From contig JASANG010001203.1 in NCBI GenBank assembly GCA_030248215.1, forward strand, positions 26,088 to 90,087: 64,000 bases of DNA. The letters run 5' to 3'. Numbering within the stretch: the first letter of the stretch is position 1; each line of letters starts with the position of its first letter. The notes beneath the pieces were generated by a model. It did not search any database and was not told the DNA's origin. It saw nothing but the letters and a program-made list of their open reading frames with translations. A program made the position numbers and the translations under genes. Shown one piece after another: positions 21,861 to 33,665 of this stretch. Source of the stretch: Enoplolaimus lenunculus (taxonomy: Eukaryota; Nematoda; Enoplea; Enoplida; Thoracostomopsidae).

Positions 21861-23356
21861 CGAGAAGTTTATGTATTGAACACTGCGGTAAAATTGATCC
21901 CCTCATTTAGAAATCAATCTAATACTCAATTGTTTAAGTAGATGGTCGTACTTTCGCACAAGCTACGCCCTTTCAGCTCCTAGCCATATTGGAGGTTTGC
22001 AGTAAGGCTACAACATTTGGCGCTTTACTCTACCACACCTGATTTATAGATCAACGCGAGACTACGCAACCCACGCAAGTACAAGTTTCCCTACAGACTG
22101 TAAATACACGACTGCATATTCTAGTCTAGATAGTATGATCAAAAAGCGGAAACAAATGTCGTAAACATGCCAAGAGACTGAACATGCATTATGAGAAGGG
22201 ACAAATGGTGGTCATTCATCAATTTCTGTGAACTGGAAAATATTGCGATAGACATAATCAGAAAAAGAATTTGGTTTGTTATGGAACGAGGCTTTCAATA
22301 CCAGGAGTTCCAGTATCTCACTCACACTTGGCAGATATGCCACCGTATTCCAGGCAGAAGCCTTTACAATTACTAGTTGTGTAATAGCTCTGCTTGAGGA
22401 TGGAGTCTGTGGTATAACATTAAAAATTTTCGTCGACATCTATGCACTTATGCAGCAGTTGAAACAGTTAAAATGCTGATTCAGTGTTTGAACGTTCTGC
22501 AAAAATAACCTGATCATAAATTAAATTATAAAAATCAAGGTGAAACAGGGATTTCTGAAAACGAAATGGTTGATTGGCATGCCAGAAAAGGATCCATGTC
22601 GAGGTTACAGGACCAGAACCTTGTATTTCTTTAAAGTAGTACATATTTACGTGCCAATGGTAACCAGGGATTGGCAGTTTCGGTTACAAACCGAGACTAA
22701 AAAGAATTGGTTTCCGTTATTTTAGAGTCGCAACCGCTAGCGATTTTCTGAATTTGCAAAAAAACAAGCCCATCTGAAAACCGAGACTTACAGAGACCAG
22801 CAACGAAACCGAGGCCTCCAACGTTGCTGTTAACATCAAATGCGTAAAAAGAACTAGAATTTTGCGTAATAAAGTATGGAATACACAGTTGCCCAAAACG
22901 AAAAAACTATCCACTAGTTTTTGAGTTTGGGATAATAAAAGTTAACTCATCAAAGCCTTTTCCCTTTAAATTTGCCATTGCGTACTTAACCTGTTTTCTG
23001 TTCAAGGAATATGTATATACACGCATTAAATACCTCAAAAGCAAAAAGTTTGCAAAAATTATGAAACATACATAGTCCATTCATACACCTTGCAAAATGT
23101 TTATTATGATTATGCTACTTTTACGTCTAATAAAACATGTACTAATATGGTTTGTTTAGACACCTGCGAGTCGGATACCAGACACCCGAGTACTTGATTA
23201 CGCTACCTTTTCGCCAGAACATATCACATGAGTAATTTTCAAGAACTTAGTTTTATAAATTATTTCAGTAAGCATAAAACACCGGCGCTATAGCCGCTCT
23301 AATGTGTGCTACATTGAAAAATGCAAAACACAAAAATACAATGACATACTACTTAC

Positions 23357-23484
23357 CCTGCGAATCGGAGAATTCCACGGTTCGTTGACGCTGACGATGA
23401 AACAACTGTTGGCTGACTGTCAGCAGGATTTGACGGTGTGTACTCCATACTATCGTCTAGTAACAATGCTGTGTCTCTCTCCAT
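23357..23484 (-). CDS. Isolated coding exon, unidentified; possible far 5' exon of the zinc transporter
   Basis: From an ATG at 23484 the minus strand is open for 42 codons, MERDTALLLDDSMEYTPSNP and on through a Ser-rich stretch to GILRFA, then stops at a consensus donor GTAAGT (phase 2). An AG acceptor in frame a few codons upstream (about 23509) is also possible. No continuation was identified with certainty. An AG at 14641-14640 in the zinc-transporter first exon would accept phase 2 and give [10 protein letters not shown]. The acidic dileucine DTALLL also resembles sorting signals of ZnT2-type proteins. The joining intron would be 8.7 kb and the acceptor is poor, so this is only a hypothesis. 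Confidence 0.4.
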
Positions 23485-23642
23485 GGGCGTAATTACCGCT
23501 ACCACTACCTAGATATTATTACAAGAAATTAGATACGAGCTAGCGATAAATTCCCCATTCTGAACAATACACATATACGCAGGTACGTATGATAAGTGGC
23601 TACACCAGAATGCTACTACCGATTTAGGGCTTTCTTAAAATA

Positions 23643-23935
23643 AGGGATGTGCCGATTAATCGACATCGGCATCGGTAATAATAGGCACTTGTCGTGAGTA
23701 TCGGCATCGGCATCAACACTGCAAAAAATTGCGGATTCTATGCCGATACTTTTTGCACATAACAATCAGTTGGAAGGCTATCAATTTCATTTCTGGGCGC
23801 ACACCAGTGTGTCTGCTCAGGAAAACTGTTATCTCTCTTGCGTTTGTGTTTGAAAAAATTGAAAAAATAGTTAAAATTAACCGTACTTATAAAATTATAA
23901 TCTTTTATGATGGTTAGGGTTTAACTCTTCATATA
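23643..23935 (+). repeat. GCATCGG-repeat element, copy 2
   Basis: It starts GTGCCGATTAATCGACATCGG and carries GCCGATACTTTTTGCACATA, then CTATCAATTTCATTTCTGGG and GTGTGTCTGCTCAGGAAAA. It is the uninterrupted counterpart of 44838-45290. Confidence 0.75.
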
Positions 23936-24689
23936 ATCGTAAGCCGGTCACTGAATGTTATTACGTACTGGTTACATTCGTGCCAGCATATCAGACATAC
24001 TTGTACATTAAATGCAAATGCTGCGATACATTACACTGCATTGTCTGCTTGGCGGCAGCATACGTGTTTACAAATTATCGACGATAAAACTAGCTGGATG
24101 GTTACAACTAGTCCCGGTTCCTACCTGTAAAAAGTTGACGATTTTTAGGCAAATCACAACTGAAACCGAAGTCTGTGCTCAATGTTACACTAGCAAGCTC
24201 TGGTCCACTGACGCAGCCAGTTTCAACGTTTATCCCCCAGAGCTCGAAGATAACACAACGATAATGGAAAACCAACAATATATTTATAATTTTCCAATCT
24301 ATATTCTATTACGATAATGATATTTCCTTTCTTAGTAAATGTTTCCGTTAAAGTTCTATTACGATGCGACTCAGCTGCTTTCAGCTTAGCCATAAGCTCC
24401 CAAAGTATACAACAGTAGCTCCAGTAATTCCGCTAATTTCCCAGTAGTACAATTCTAACACCGTTCGGAATGCACAAAATCTCCAGTAATTTTCCAAGTT
24501 GCTCCAAAAACTCCCCAGATTTCCCTAAATACATTAACTCCGGTACATAACTCCCAACTTATTAGATTCGCTTGATGGCTCTACGCGCTAAGCACGCTAC
24601 AAAGGATCTCCCAAATTATTAAATGCTAATTACTAAGGCTGGATACCCAAGCCCATGTACTTGGTTAATTTGCACAAAATCATTGGTTT

Positions 24690-24905
24690 TGTGAGTCACA
24701 AAACCAAATTATACCAGTGCGCCACGCTGCAAGAGGCTACTCCGTGTACGAAGTGGCAAATTGCCGTGCTTTGGAGACGGTATCTAGTCGAATTTAGACG
24801 GACGATCAAGAGACGGCCTTGGCGAAAATTGGGCATATAAGCATGTGAGACATGCTTGTTTATTAAGTGCAAATGCTGCGAAGCGTTCCACTATAGGTAT
24901 TGTAT
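24690..24905 (+). repeat. Diverged copy of the SINE/tail repeat
   Basis: It matches the minus strand of the 4.6-6.0 kb array: GGCAAATTGCCG, GACGGTATCTAGTCGA, GGACGATCAAGAGACGGCC and AGCATGTGAGACATGCTTG occur in the same order. Another poor copy is at about 24005-24130. Confidence 0.6.
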
Positions 24906-25281
24906 GCTTGCGCAGCATCCGTGGCAACAGATGGGCCACGATAAAATTAGTTGTAAAAGCGTGCTTGACCCGCGCCTGCTTTCCAGTGCTTAGTATGAAG
25001 GTCTGAATTCTCGGATACCACCGAGAGTGACAGAACGAGAAACAAAAAATGTGGTGCAAACTTTGTCAACGTCGCATATTTAGGCACAACTTAAATACAT
25101 TTTATTCAATTAATTTTAACAAATTTGAAGTCGAAATCTACCCATATATAACAAAGGTTTTATCATAACTCCTGTTCCAGCTGGAATACCTGCAAAAAAC
25201 AGGATTTTTACGGTTTCGTGGCCAAATATTCATCTCATTTAAAGTCATTACAGGTGTGGACGTCAAACGTTTTTACGTAAC

Positions 25282-25355
25282 AGCTAGTAAAAGTTTCTGC
25301 TGGATCAGTCATCAGTTTAGCTAGTAAAAGTTTCTGCAGGATCAGTCATCAGTTT
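25282..25355 (+). repeat. 37-bp tandem duplication
   Basis: Two nearly identical units begin AGCTAGTAAAAGTTTCTGC and end GATCAGTCATCAGTTT, differing by one base. Confidence 0.9.
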
Positions 25356-26219
25356 TTATCTCAGCAGTTACGAAATGCAGGCGCGCAGCTGGGCTGTCTT
25401 GAAGTGTGAACCCCGAAATTTCTGGATGCAAGTTCTGCAGCACTTTAAATTCTATTTCATATCGTGTGTTCGCGTTTTCTACATCATTTCAATCACGATA
25501 TTGTTTATGTGACATACTATACGTATAGAACTTCACATATACTATCTGCTAAGATCTGTAGCTATGTGTTTAACAATAGATTACACAATCAAAATTTATA
25601 AAATGATCGCAACTATAAAATTTAGGATTGCAACTTTGAAATTAAGAATACACTTTTTCAGTTTTGCCTTACGTGCAAGAAGTGAGCCAAAACTTTGTTA
25701 ACCTCGATAACGAATAGCGGGTTTGACTATGCTAAGAATATAATTCATTAGTTGTAAGACATTGCATTCTCATATTCGATTGGCCAGTAAATTGTATTGT
25801 CAAAATTCCGACGCTTAATTTTTAACTGTATTTTACGTTTTGGTATATATGTTGTACCGTGCAACGGCGGCTTACGTCTGATTCCGGTTAAATTTGAGCA
25901 GCGGTTCCAGCCCTGTATATAGCGAAGTTTTTCGCATTATGCTACCAATTTGTCATTTTAGTCGTTCATGTGAAAATGCTGGGCTATTTTGAAAGTCTTA
26001 AAATAGCCGAAATTTTTAAGAAACGAACTCTAGAGGATGGAACACCAAGACACAATGCACAGCGGTCGTTGCGTTTCACGCATATTTACACCAAAGTGAA
26101 ACCACTCCGTGGGAAAATTTATTTAAAATCTCTTTTTCAGAAATTATATATTTCCTGTCAAGGAGTGTCGAAACATTATGGATGCTTTTCAAAATTCAGG
26201 AATTTAATAGCATGGTCTA

Positions 26220-26545
26220 CAGATAGTAAAAATAATGAAAATGGACAGTGATCAAAATAATAAACGCAAACCGTTTCATATTATTATGACGTTTTATTTT
26301 TCTGCCAACGCTTATATAATAGAGGCGCACATATATTCACCGAGGTATCTAAAATTGGATGAATTTCGGAATTTTTATTTCATTTCGAATAAATTGCAGC
26401 ATATCTGTAACGAAAAATTGCGAGATATATCCGTGATTCATAACTATATAATTATGAGCGTAAAAAATAATAAATTTCGTAATTTCTTTAACGAAACGGA
26501 AACCTATTTTTACTGGAAACGGATATCCGGATTACGTCCTGATTA
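26220..26545 (-). repeat. Repeat family C, inverted copy of 30840-31215
   Basis: On the minus strand the blocks CGTTTCGTTAAAGAAAT, CAATTTTTCGTTACAGATATG and TTCGAAATGAAATAAAAAT line up with 30895-31020. An end reads CCGGATTACGTCCTG. Family unknown, ends similar to the CAGGGTG elements. Confidence 0.6.
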
Positions 26546-26971
26546 ATAGCCCTCCTGCCAAACTTGAGGGAGCAAATTTGAGGAGGTGGCCACTATTTTT
26601 AAGGACGATTCGTTATTGCTATGGAGCATAGTGTGGTGTCCTTGTGACGACGAGCAGACAGTAAAAACTGGCAGAATATTATTTACTCCAAATATAAAAT
26701 GAGTTTAACACCAAACGCAGCTATAACTTACAAACTGTAAAAAGATCCTACAACAAACACATACACAAGTATTTACGAAAAGACAGACTCAATAGTAAAC
26801 TGATACCGAAAATAACGAAACCAGACCGTGCTTAATCTTACCAAAATCAATGACTTTATATTAAACCAAAATCCACTTTACATATTTTACGCCATAGATG
26901 TTGCTACTCCAGACTTTCAAACTTAATAGAGTCACTTTCGTGAAAGGACACTGAATTTAAAACATGAAGCT

Positions 26972-27121
26972 ATACCGACCTATGTATAGAACAGGCCGGA
27001 ACAGAAGTATAAGCATATTCTTAAGCCTAAGCCTAAACCTAAGCAAAAAAATAGTCTAAAGCTTTAAAACTGACTCTATTATAGCCCCTCCGGAAAACGA
27101 TCCGGTCCTGTCACGTTAAGG
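26972..27121 (-). mobile_element. CTTAGG-family MITE
   Basis: It starts CTATGTATAGAACAGGCCGGAAC, carries CTTAAGCCTAAGCCTAAACC and TAGTCTAAAGCTTTAAAACT, and ends near CCGGTCCTGTCACGTTAAGG. Confidence 0.65.
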
Positions 27122-27910
27122 CAACAACAACAACATATACAAATGCAAACTGAGACCGGCAAGCATATCAATTTAAAAATCAAACTCGAATCTTTCAAAA
27201 ACAGATTGGTTATGCTTCACTGAAACTCCACCATTCAAATATGCTTCTTTATTCTCAAATTTATATAGCACCTATTTTGCAGCAGGAACTAAGGGATATT
27301 AAACATAAACTTTGTGCAAAGCAACAAAAACAGTAGTAACAAAAATTCGGATTCGTTTTCATGTCCGATTCGGTTACGGACTGTTATTTATTTTCAACCC
27401 GTCCTCCGCCACCCTTCGTTTACTGATATATATCCGGAATTGCAACTATCAGTAGCTTGAGCGATAATACAAGAATATACTTAAGAATTATACTTTCAAA
27501 ACTTAAGTACGCTTTAAAAACTTTTAACACTTGCGGTTCTGGATTTCAATTGATGTTTCAATGAACTCTAAGGTTCGATTTTGTTTTTGTTGCCTACGTA
27601 GATTCGCCTAATATTTCGATACGTATGTCAACCGGCTATAGATTCAATTTGTTTACAATACTTTCGTCTATATATGAATGGATTTTCTGAAGTGGCTGGT
27701 TCAGTGCCACGTTGGTAACAACGAAACAAAATATGAAAAAGCAATCAGCAACAGTTTTAAAGTTACAAGTATAGGAGTACTATTCTGAACAGACGACTTG
27801 TGCTATTACTCGTTTGAGCAGATTGATCCAACCAAACACAATTTGGTCAACTCCAATAGCCAAATACAATAAAACAGATTCCGCCGACTCGTCACTCTCA
27901 ACTATGAATA

Positions 27911-28130
27911 CACTGCAAAAAATGGTGAGTCAAATTGACTCTCTCCGAAATAGACTTTTCGGGACTACACAAACTGAGGCAAAATTCGACTCCGCCAGAG
28001 TCAAATTCGACCCACTGAGCGACTCGAGTGAGTGAATTTGACTCCGGCGGAGTCAAATTTGACTCAGTTTGTGTAGTCTGGAAAAGCCTATTTCGGAAAG
28101 ATTCAATGTGGCTCACTATTTTTCGCACTG
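27911..28130. mobile_element. Hairpin MITE flanked by TA (Tc1/mariner-like)
   Basis: The two halves are inverted over their whole length. One end is CACTGCAAAAAATGGTGAG, the other CTATTTTTCGCACTG. Inner blocks GAGTCAAATTGACTC and GACTACACAAACTGAG recur on both arms. TA lies on each side (27909-27910, 28131-28132). A second copy is at 34414-34622. Reading frames through it are a by-product of the GACTC repeats. Confidence 0.8.
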
Positions 28131-28280
28131 TAGTACCTATTGCCAGTTGGTCATAAGGTTTCTAATCTTCGAACCATAGCATCTAACTTTTCACAAATCC
28201 AATGAGAATGCGCTCAGCGTTGCTTTCAAGTATCACAGTTCGTTTGTTTGACAATCTCAACAATATTGCAGAAATGGAAG

Positions 28281-28433
28281 CCCATGTAAAGATCAGTGGC
28301 GGAACGTTCTTCTTCAGGATTGCATAGTGTAATCGTTAGACTATTTTTTAGTTAGGCTTAGGTATATGCTCATTCTTGCACTTTTAGGAATATGCATATA
28401 TACTACTGTTACGGCCCTGTTCTACACATTAGC
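28281..28433 (+). mobile_element. CTTAGG-family MITE
   Basis: It begins GCCCATGTAAAGATCAGTGG and CGGAACG, has TTAGACTATTTTTTAGTTAGG and ends GTTACGGCCCTGTTCTACACA. Confidence 0.7.
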
Positions 28434-28553
28434 CTAAACGGGGATCGAGAAAGACATAAATTGTAACGCGGTTGGGCACATTGTTTTGCTCACAAAATGT
28501 TTACCCAGTTGCACACTCTTGTGCGAAAGAGTCTGATCAACTCTTGCTATCAT

Positions 28554-28897
28554 CAAGAGTGCATGATACCCTTTAACAAGAGTATGCAACTGCGTACCAT
28601 TCTATGTAGAAAAAAATGTACCCAGCGCGCGTTGCATTTTTGGCTTACCCCCCGTATTTGGGGGCGGGGTCAAAATCTCCATCGATGTTGAAATTTATGT
28701 GCTATTGTATATACTAAAATGTGGTCCGATTATATTTTCGGTGTTGGCTGGCGGATACACGTGTAAAATTAACGTGAAATTGACCCCCCCCCCAAAATGA
28801 GGGGGGTTGGCCAAAAACGCAACGCGTGCCGGCACATTCTTTAATACACAGAATGTACCCAGTTGCACACTCTTGTTAGAGTGATCATCCACTCTTG
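28554..28897. mobile_element. 344-bp MITE, CAAGAGTG family, with 7-bp duplication
   Basis: The ends CAAGAGTGCATGATACCC and the matching CATCCACTCTTG are inverted, with arms of about 110 bp including AGTATGCAACTG and poly-C/poly-G blocks. CTATCAT stands directly on both sides (28547-28553, 28898-28904). To its left, 28490-28546 is the right end of another copy ending ...CTCTTG, so this element landed at the edge of an older relative. Confidence 0.85.
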
Positions 28898-29454
28898 CTA
28901 TCATTAACTGGCGATATATGCTACAGGTTTCAGATTACACGCCAAGGTCCCAATAAACTAATCAACTGCCAACAGGATTGCGGTCCAAACTTGATTTGGG
29001 CACAAACGTTTTTGCTTTTAACGATTCTGCTTGCACGTCATACTCAGCGGCTTCTTCAGTCAAGCGATCAATCCTTTGATCTATCACACCGCTATCGAAG
29101 TATTTCAACTGCTTATTTTGACGGAATCGTTTTTCAACGTTGTATCTAAAGAAACAAACAACTACACGGCAATTCTACGTCCCGGTAATTGTTCAGATAA
29201 GTTGATTGTATTGCACCAGCGTCAATTAGCTTGTCACACACAGACATGCTTACTTCTAACAACAAATGCTAGTTAGTTAAACAGTTCCCAGCGTTCTTAT
29301 CCAAACGAGTTGCATATTAATTATTCAGAGAGAGTCACAGGTCCGGGCGGCTAAGTTTTCCTTAAATTGTGGACATTGCACCGACTAAATTAATCCCAAA
29401 ATACACAGATTTAAATATAACAACCGAAATCAATTGCACCAAAACATTTTACCA

Positions 29455-29703
29455 GGCACATGTATAAAGATCCGGGGCGGAACGTCTTCCTGTGGTACTA
29501 GAATAGAATAAGTTTAAGCTTTAGACTATTTTTTGCATGGCTTAAGATTATGCTTACGCGTAGGCTTAGGAATATACTCATTCTTGCGCTTAGGCTTAGA
29601 CTTAGGCTTAGGAATATACTCGTTCTTACGCTTAGGCTTAGACTTAGACTTACGCTTAGGAATAAGCTTATAATACTGTTCCGCCCAGGTTCTTTACATT
29701 GGC
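29455..29703 (+). mobile_element. CTTAGG-family MITE with expanded hexamer tract
   Basis: It begins GGCACATGTATAAAGATCC and GGGGCGGAACG and ends GTTCCGCCCAGGTTC, TTTACATTGGCC. Between are about a dozen CTTAGG or CTTAGA/CTTACG hexamers at 29555-29665, an expanded form of what other copies carry two to four times. The hexamer resembles rotated telomere repeats. Confidence 0.8.
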
Positions 29704-29991
29704 CAAACCAATTGCACCAAAATAGTTTACCCTATAACACCAATTACCACCGCAACAGGAAACGTTATATATGGAGCATAAGCCCTTGCAGCCACCCACA
29801 GGTGCCACATAACTACAATACTCGGACTGGTTGTAGATTTTAATGCCGCACAAATTAGACCGCAGAATGCTTAACAATGATTTCGCCTTTAAAATAGGAT
29901 CATACTTTTTAAACACTAATAATTAGTTACGTATTAAGTATATACGATAAAAAACCATGAAATCTTGAATCACTAACAGAAACATACACTG

Positions 29992-30380
29992 TAGTGACCC
30001 GAATATGAGGAGGTCCTCATTTTGAGTCCCAATCAATAGGTGTCCGTATCCCTAACAAGAGTCCGTAAGCGGGTAGAATCTCTAAACCCAAATTAAAGAC
30101 CATAAATGCCAATTATCCCTAATTGCAGTGTATAAATGACTCCAGCACCAAATTAAAGTAGAGTTCGAAACTTTAAAGCGTACTTAAGTTTTGAAAGTAC
30201 ATTGTTAAGTATAACCTTTCATTATCGCTCAAGCTATTGACACAAGACAAATAAACGTTTAATTTAACGGATAACTGCAGTACCGTATACATATCAGTAA
30301 CGTAGGGTGGCGTAGCTTGAGGGAGGTACCCTCTGGAGAGGCCAAATAAATATCATTCCCCGTCTTATTCGGGTCACTAC
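29992..30380. mobile_element. GTAGTGACCC TIR element
   Basis: The ends are GTAGTGACCCGAATATGAGG and CTTATTCGGGTCACTAC. A copy with the same ends spans 34791-35262, and interior sequence matching CGCTCAAGCTATTG also lies inverted near 27455. No ORF is present. Confidence 0.75.
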
Positions 30381-30839
30381 ACTATATGTCGGTGATTTGG
30401 CTATTAAGTTTTAGTATAAATGCAAAACCAAATATTTTGCCAACGTCTTATAGACATTTTTTTAAAATTCACAAATTATACATTGGTTAAACTAGGCCCA
30501 AAGGTATAGAAACAAACTAGAGAAAGGCACAACGTCGGCAACAATACAACAAATTTCACTACCAAAATTGCAACGGAGAAAAAATTGACATCCGGCTCCG
30601 GTAGAATTTTTGCCGGAGGTTCCGACAGTTTCAGTAGTGAAATATTTTATACATTTAATACAAAACGTGTATCGTTCGGTGCGTTTGGCAAAAAGCTTTA
30701 GTACAATTTTGAGAACAAATTATCGGGATTTCTTAAAACCTTAAAAAACCTAAAATTAAACTTTTTAGCACCAACCGCTTTTGGTGAAGAAGCTTAAAGA
30801 CTAACTTCGGCGCTGCGGCAAATTTTTTGAAATTTACAA

Positions 30840-31215
30840 TTTGCACGGTGTAATCGGGTATCCGTTTCCGGTAAAAATCGGGGTCTGTTTCCGTTATAGA
30901 AATAACGGAAATTCTGTTATATTTAAGCTCAAAATAAATTATTAATCATGAATATATAACTAGCAATTTTTCTTAGATATGCTACAATTGTTGGAAATGA
31001 AATAAAAATCACGAAATCCAGCCAAAATCTTAAAAATTTCAATGTATCCGCTGTCTTTTCTTTAAAATCTTTGAAAGACCAGTGAACTTTTATGCACGCC
31101 TCACTCAATTGTTGGCAGAAAAATAAAATATTTTTGAAACGTTTATACTTCAATATCCGTTTTCCGTTTCAGTTACTTTGATCATTGTTATTTTACTATC
31201 CGTTTACACCCTGCA
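30840..31215 (+). repeat. Repeat family C
   Basis: It opens GCACGGTGTAATCGGGTATCC and closes CCGTTTACACCCTGCA. The middle matches 26220-26545 in inverse orientation. Confidence 0.6.
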
Positions 31216-31857
31216 ATTTGGACATAGCTGCGTATATAATTATGCCTCATCGCCAACTCCACTTCCGGCAAAACTTGTTCTGCGACTGCATGGGTATATA
31301 TATTCACGTGCGGTTGCACTCTGACACCACTAGACTATTTTCTTATTGAATTACAGAGACTAAATAGTTTGGTAAGGTTTTTGAAATGTAACTAACGATA
31401 TAGGTATACCATAAAAATGTTTGATAATTTTTAAAATTTTGTATATTGGCCGGTGTCATACAAAAATTTGCCCCCATAAAAATTTGCCCTACCGAACAAA
31501 TTTTGATATAAAAATTTGCCCCCCCCCGGACAAATTTTCATATGAAAATTTACCCGACCGGACACTTTTTCATTGAAACGGTCTATGAAAAAGTGTCCCC
31601 TTCATTAAAATTCGCCCCCCCCCATAAAAATTTGCCCCACCCCGGACAAATTTTCATATACCGTTAACATCTACATGGCACCATTTAGAAATAGATCTGA
31701 TCACAATGCCGGACGTTTGATGTTGAATCAAAAGTGTCGCTATATAACTCAAAAAAAGTTGGGAGTGCAGGATCAAAACTTGAGAATACCTGGGCAGGAC
31801 CGTTTGTAATTCATGTTGAAGAAATATTTCGAGCGAGATACTAGTTCTATATAAGAA

Positions 31858-32140
31858 GTGAAAAAATGTAAGCATAGATCATTCAATCCACCCACAGTAT
31901 CAGAGTTGCGCGCGAGTGCAAGAAATATCGGCATTACAGACTCTATTCGCCCGCCAAGAATGGGGTATTCGCCATCACTTGCGGAACCGAGTGAGAAAAA
32001 GGTTACGAAAATACTTGGCGATGATAACTGTTTCTTCCGAGTTTTATCATTCTGTTTAACTGGAAATGAGAAGTATCACCTAGAGATTACAAAGTTGCTA
32101 AAATGGCGTCGGAAAACCTTTCGTCAATGTTGCAAAATTA
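31858..32140 (+). pseudogene. OTU-domain protease, N-terminal part, inside the transposon
   Basis: The frame from 31858 reads NPPTVSELRASARNIG, then VTKILGDDNCFFRVLSFCLTG, which is the OTU catalytic block (Asp and Cys of GDxNCxFR). OTU domains are cysteine deubiquitinases and are carried by several groups of mobile elements. The reading ends at the insertion point of the nested element. What it would have acted on is unknown. Confidence 0.75.
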
Positions 32141-32146
32141 TCTAGC

Positions 32147-33415
32147 AGTAGTATATAGGGAGGGATTGGGACACGCTCCTCAGAGGAGCCAGCTACCGTA
32201 ACCCAAATTCTGGGTATCGTTTTGAGGTCGAACTTAATTTAAATTATTACTATCTCGATTTACCCATAAAACTTTTGATTAATGTCTACACAAACACCTT
32301 AGAATTAAGTTTTCGTTAGATTGCCGTTAATGCTTTCGCGTTTACTATCCACTAACTCGCGTGCCGCCAAAAGGTGTTTTGCGAGCAACAATTATGATAT
32401 TTCGTTTGATGCCGGTGCAAATTCAAAAGCTTATTCGAGCACTAAATACAACTCGCAACATTTTCCAATCTGTAATAATACTAATAATAATAATAATTCA
32501 AATTAAAAATAAATGTTTTCTCGCGACTATTCATAATCTGGATACAGAGTACAAACGCCTAAAAAGCCTATTTATTTGATAAATTTTAAGCGTGTCTGGA
32601 CCGTTCAAGTTTACGCTCTCCTCGGATTTGTTGCTTGCGGCATTTATTATTTTGGATTGAAAGGCATTTAAATAATCAGTTTTGGATGTCTTCCATTATT
32701 TTTAGTTTTTGATGTCTTGTGTTATGTCAACTGTGTGCTGTAATAAGATCTTTAGATTACTAAACCAAGTTTTGTATGTACACCTAACCCAATATTTACC
32801 GGTTTTAGTCAAATTTGTTTCGTTATCTTTAGAGCGACGTTCATGGCATATGGTTATTGAAAATTATGAATGAGCGTTTGATGTAACAGACTGGTCCAAA
32901 TCAGGGGCGGAACTATTTTCTATGGGACTGCAATAAAGTATGCATGAGCTTTAGACTATTTTTTTCTTAGGCTTAGGTAAATGCTCACTCTTGGGCTTAG
33001 GTTTAGGAATATGGGTATACTACAGTAACGACCATGTTTTATACATTGATCAGCAGATTTTACAAAATTTATGCTGAACAGTACTTATAAGATGACCAAA
33101 ATTTAAAATGTGCTTTGATTTTTTTAATTCCTGTTTTCCTGGGTTCATTTTGTAAGTACGCCGATTCCTGGTACGAATAGATACAACACTTTTCCGAAAG
33201 CTGTTGGCATTTCAACTACTTTCACGTCTAATTATATATGGATCAAGTAGGTATATAGAACATTAAAACAAAATTGAGGCATCACTGATAAAAATGATTA
33301 AGTCATAGCAATTTTAAGAGACCGAACCACGAATCTGGTTTACGGTAACCAGAATTTGGGTTACGGTAGCTGGCTCCTCTGAGGAGCGTGTCCCAATCCG
33401 TCCCTATATACTACT
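32147..33415. mobile_element. 1.27-kb TIR element nested in the OTU-bearing transposon
   Basis: The left end AGTAGTATATAGGGAGGG and ...GGACACGCTCCTCAGAGG is mirrored at the right end by CCCTATATACTACT. The arms are about 70 bp and include CCAGCTACCGTAACCC. TCTAGC is found on both sides (32141-32146, 33416-33421) as a 6-bp duplication. The interior has no recognised gene but holds a CTTAGG MITE. Confidence 0.87.
32890..33054 (+). mobile_element. CTTAGG-family MITE, third nesting level
   Basis: It starts GGTCCAAATCAGGGGCGGAAC, has TTTAGACTATTTTTTTCTTAGG and ends ACGACCATGTTTTATACATTG. It lies wholly inside 32147-33415. Confidence 0.7.
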
Positions 33416-33421
33416 TCTAGC

Positions 33422-33665
33422 AAAGAGCAGCTAAGTATTTGGACGAATCGCACATAGGATCTCTTGGTACTTCTGCTACAGATGCCGAAAATTTGCTTCT
33501 GCGAAAACATTGGGGTTCAATATTGAGGTGTATTCCTAATTTGGAAGCTCTAACCAATGGCAAAGCCTCAAAGCTAATTTTGGAACGAGTAAGGAAGCGA
33601 AAACTGAGGATATAAAATAGCTGTATCATGTAAATACGTCTGGAGATCACTACAATGTTGTAATG
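33422..33665 (+). pseudogene. OTU-domain protease, C-terminal part
   Basis: Across the nested element the OTU similarity resumes with KYLDESHIGSLGTSATDAE and, further on, SGDHYNVVMCMVD, which contains the catalytic His (DHYN). The copy is decayed. Confidence 0.65.

Larger units (their letters stand above)
18380..23356. other. Intergenic, several repeat families, no gene found
   Basis: It contains three copies of a repeat with a conserved peptide (18457-18760, 18815-18990, 21400-21560), a CAGGGTGCGAC-family copy (19956-20345) and its fragments, and (TA)n at 19665-19720 and 20335-20395. No exon was supported. Confidence 0.45.
23485..27900. other. Intergenic, repeat fragments, no gene found
   Basis: It holds a GCATCGG element (23643-23935), diverged SINE copies (24005-24330, 24690-24905), a 37-bp tandem pair (25282-25355), a family-C repeat (26220-26545), a CTTAGG MITE (26972-27121) and a diverged copy of the GTAGTGACCC family (about 27330-27720). 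The ORFs in 25970-26540 fall partly in repeat sequence and show no known domain. Confidence 0.45.
28898..31447. other. Intergenic, repeat elements, no gene found
   Basis: It contains the largest CTTAGG MITE (29455-29703), a GTAGTGACCC TIR element (29992-30380) and repeat family C (30840-31215). No exon was supported. Confidence 0.45.

Noticed and set aside
27814-28128. ORFs on both strands with repeated D/S/E motifs
   Set aside because: They are produced by the GACTC-rich hairpin MITE.
30655-31215. LTR-type or retroviral relic
   Set aside because: No reverse transcriptase, integrase or LTR pair was recognised here or elsewhere in the window. The repeats present behave as TIR elements and SINEs.
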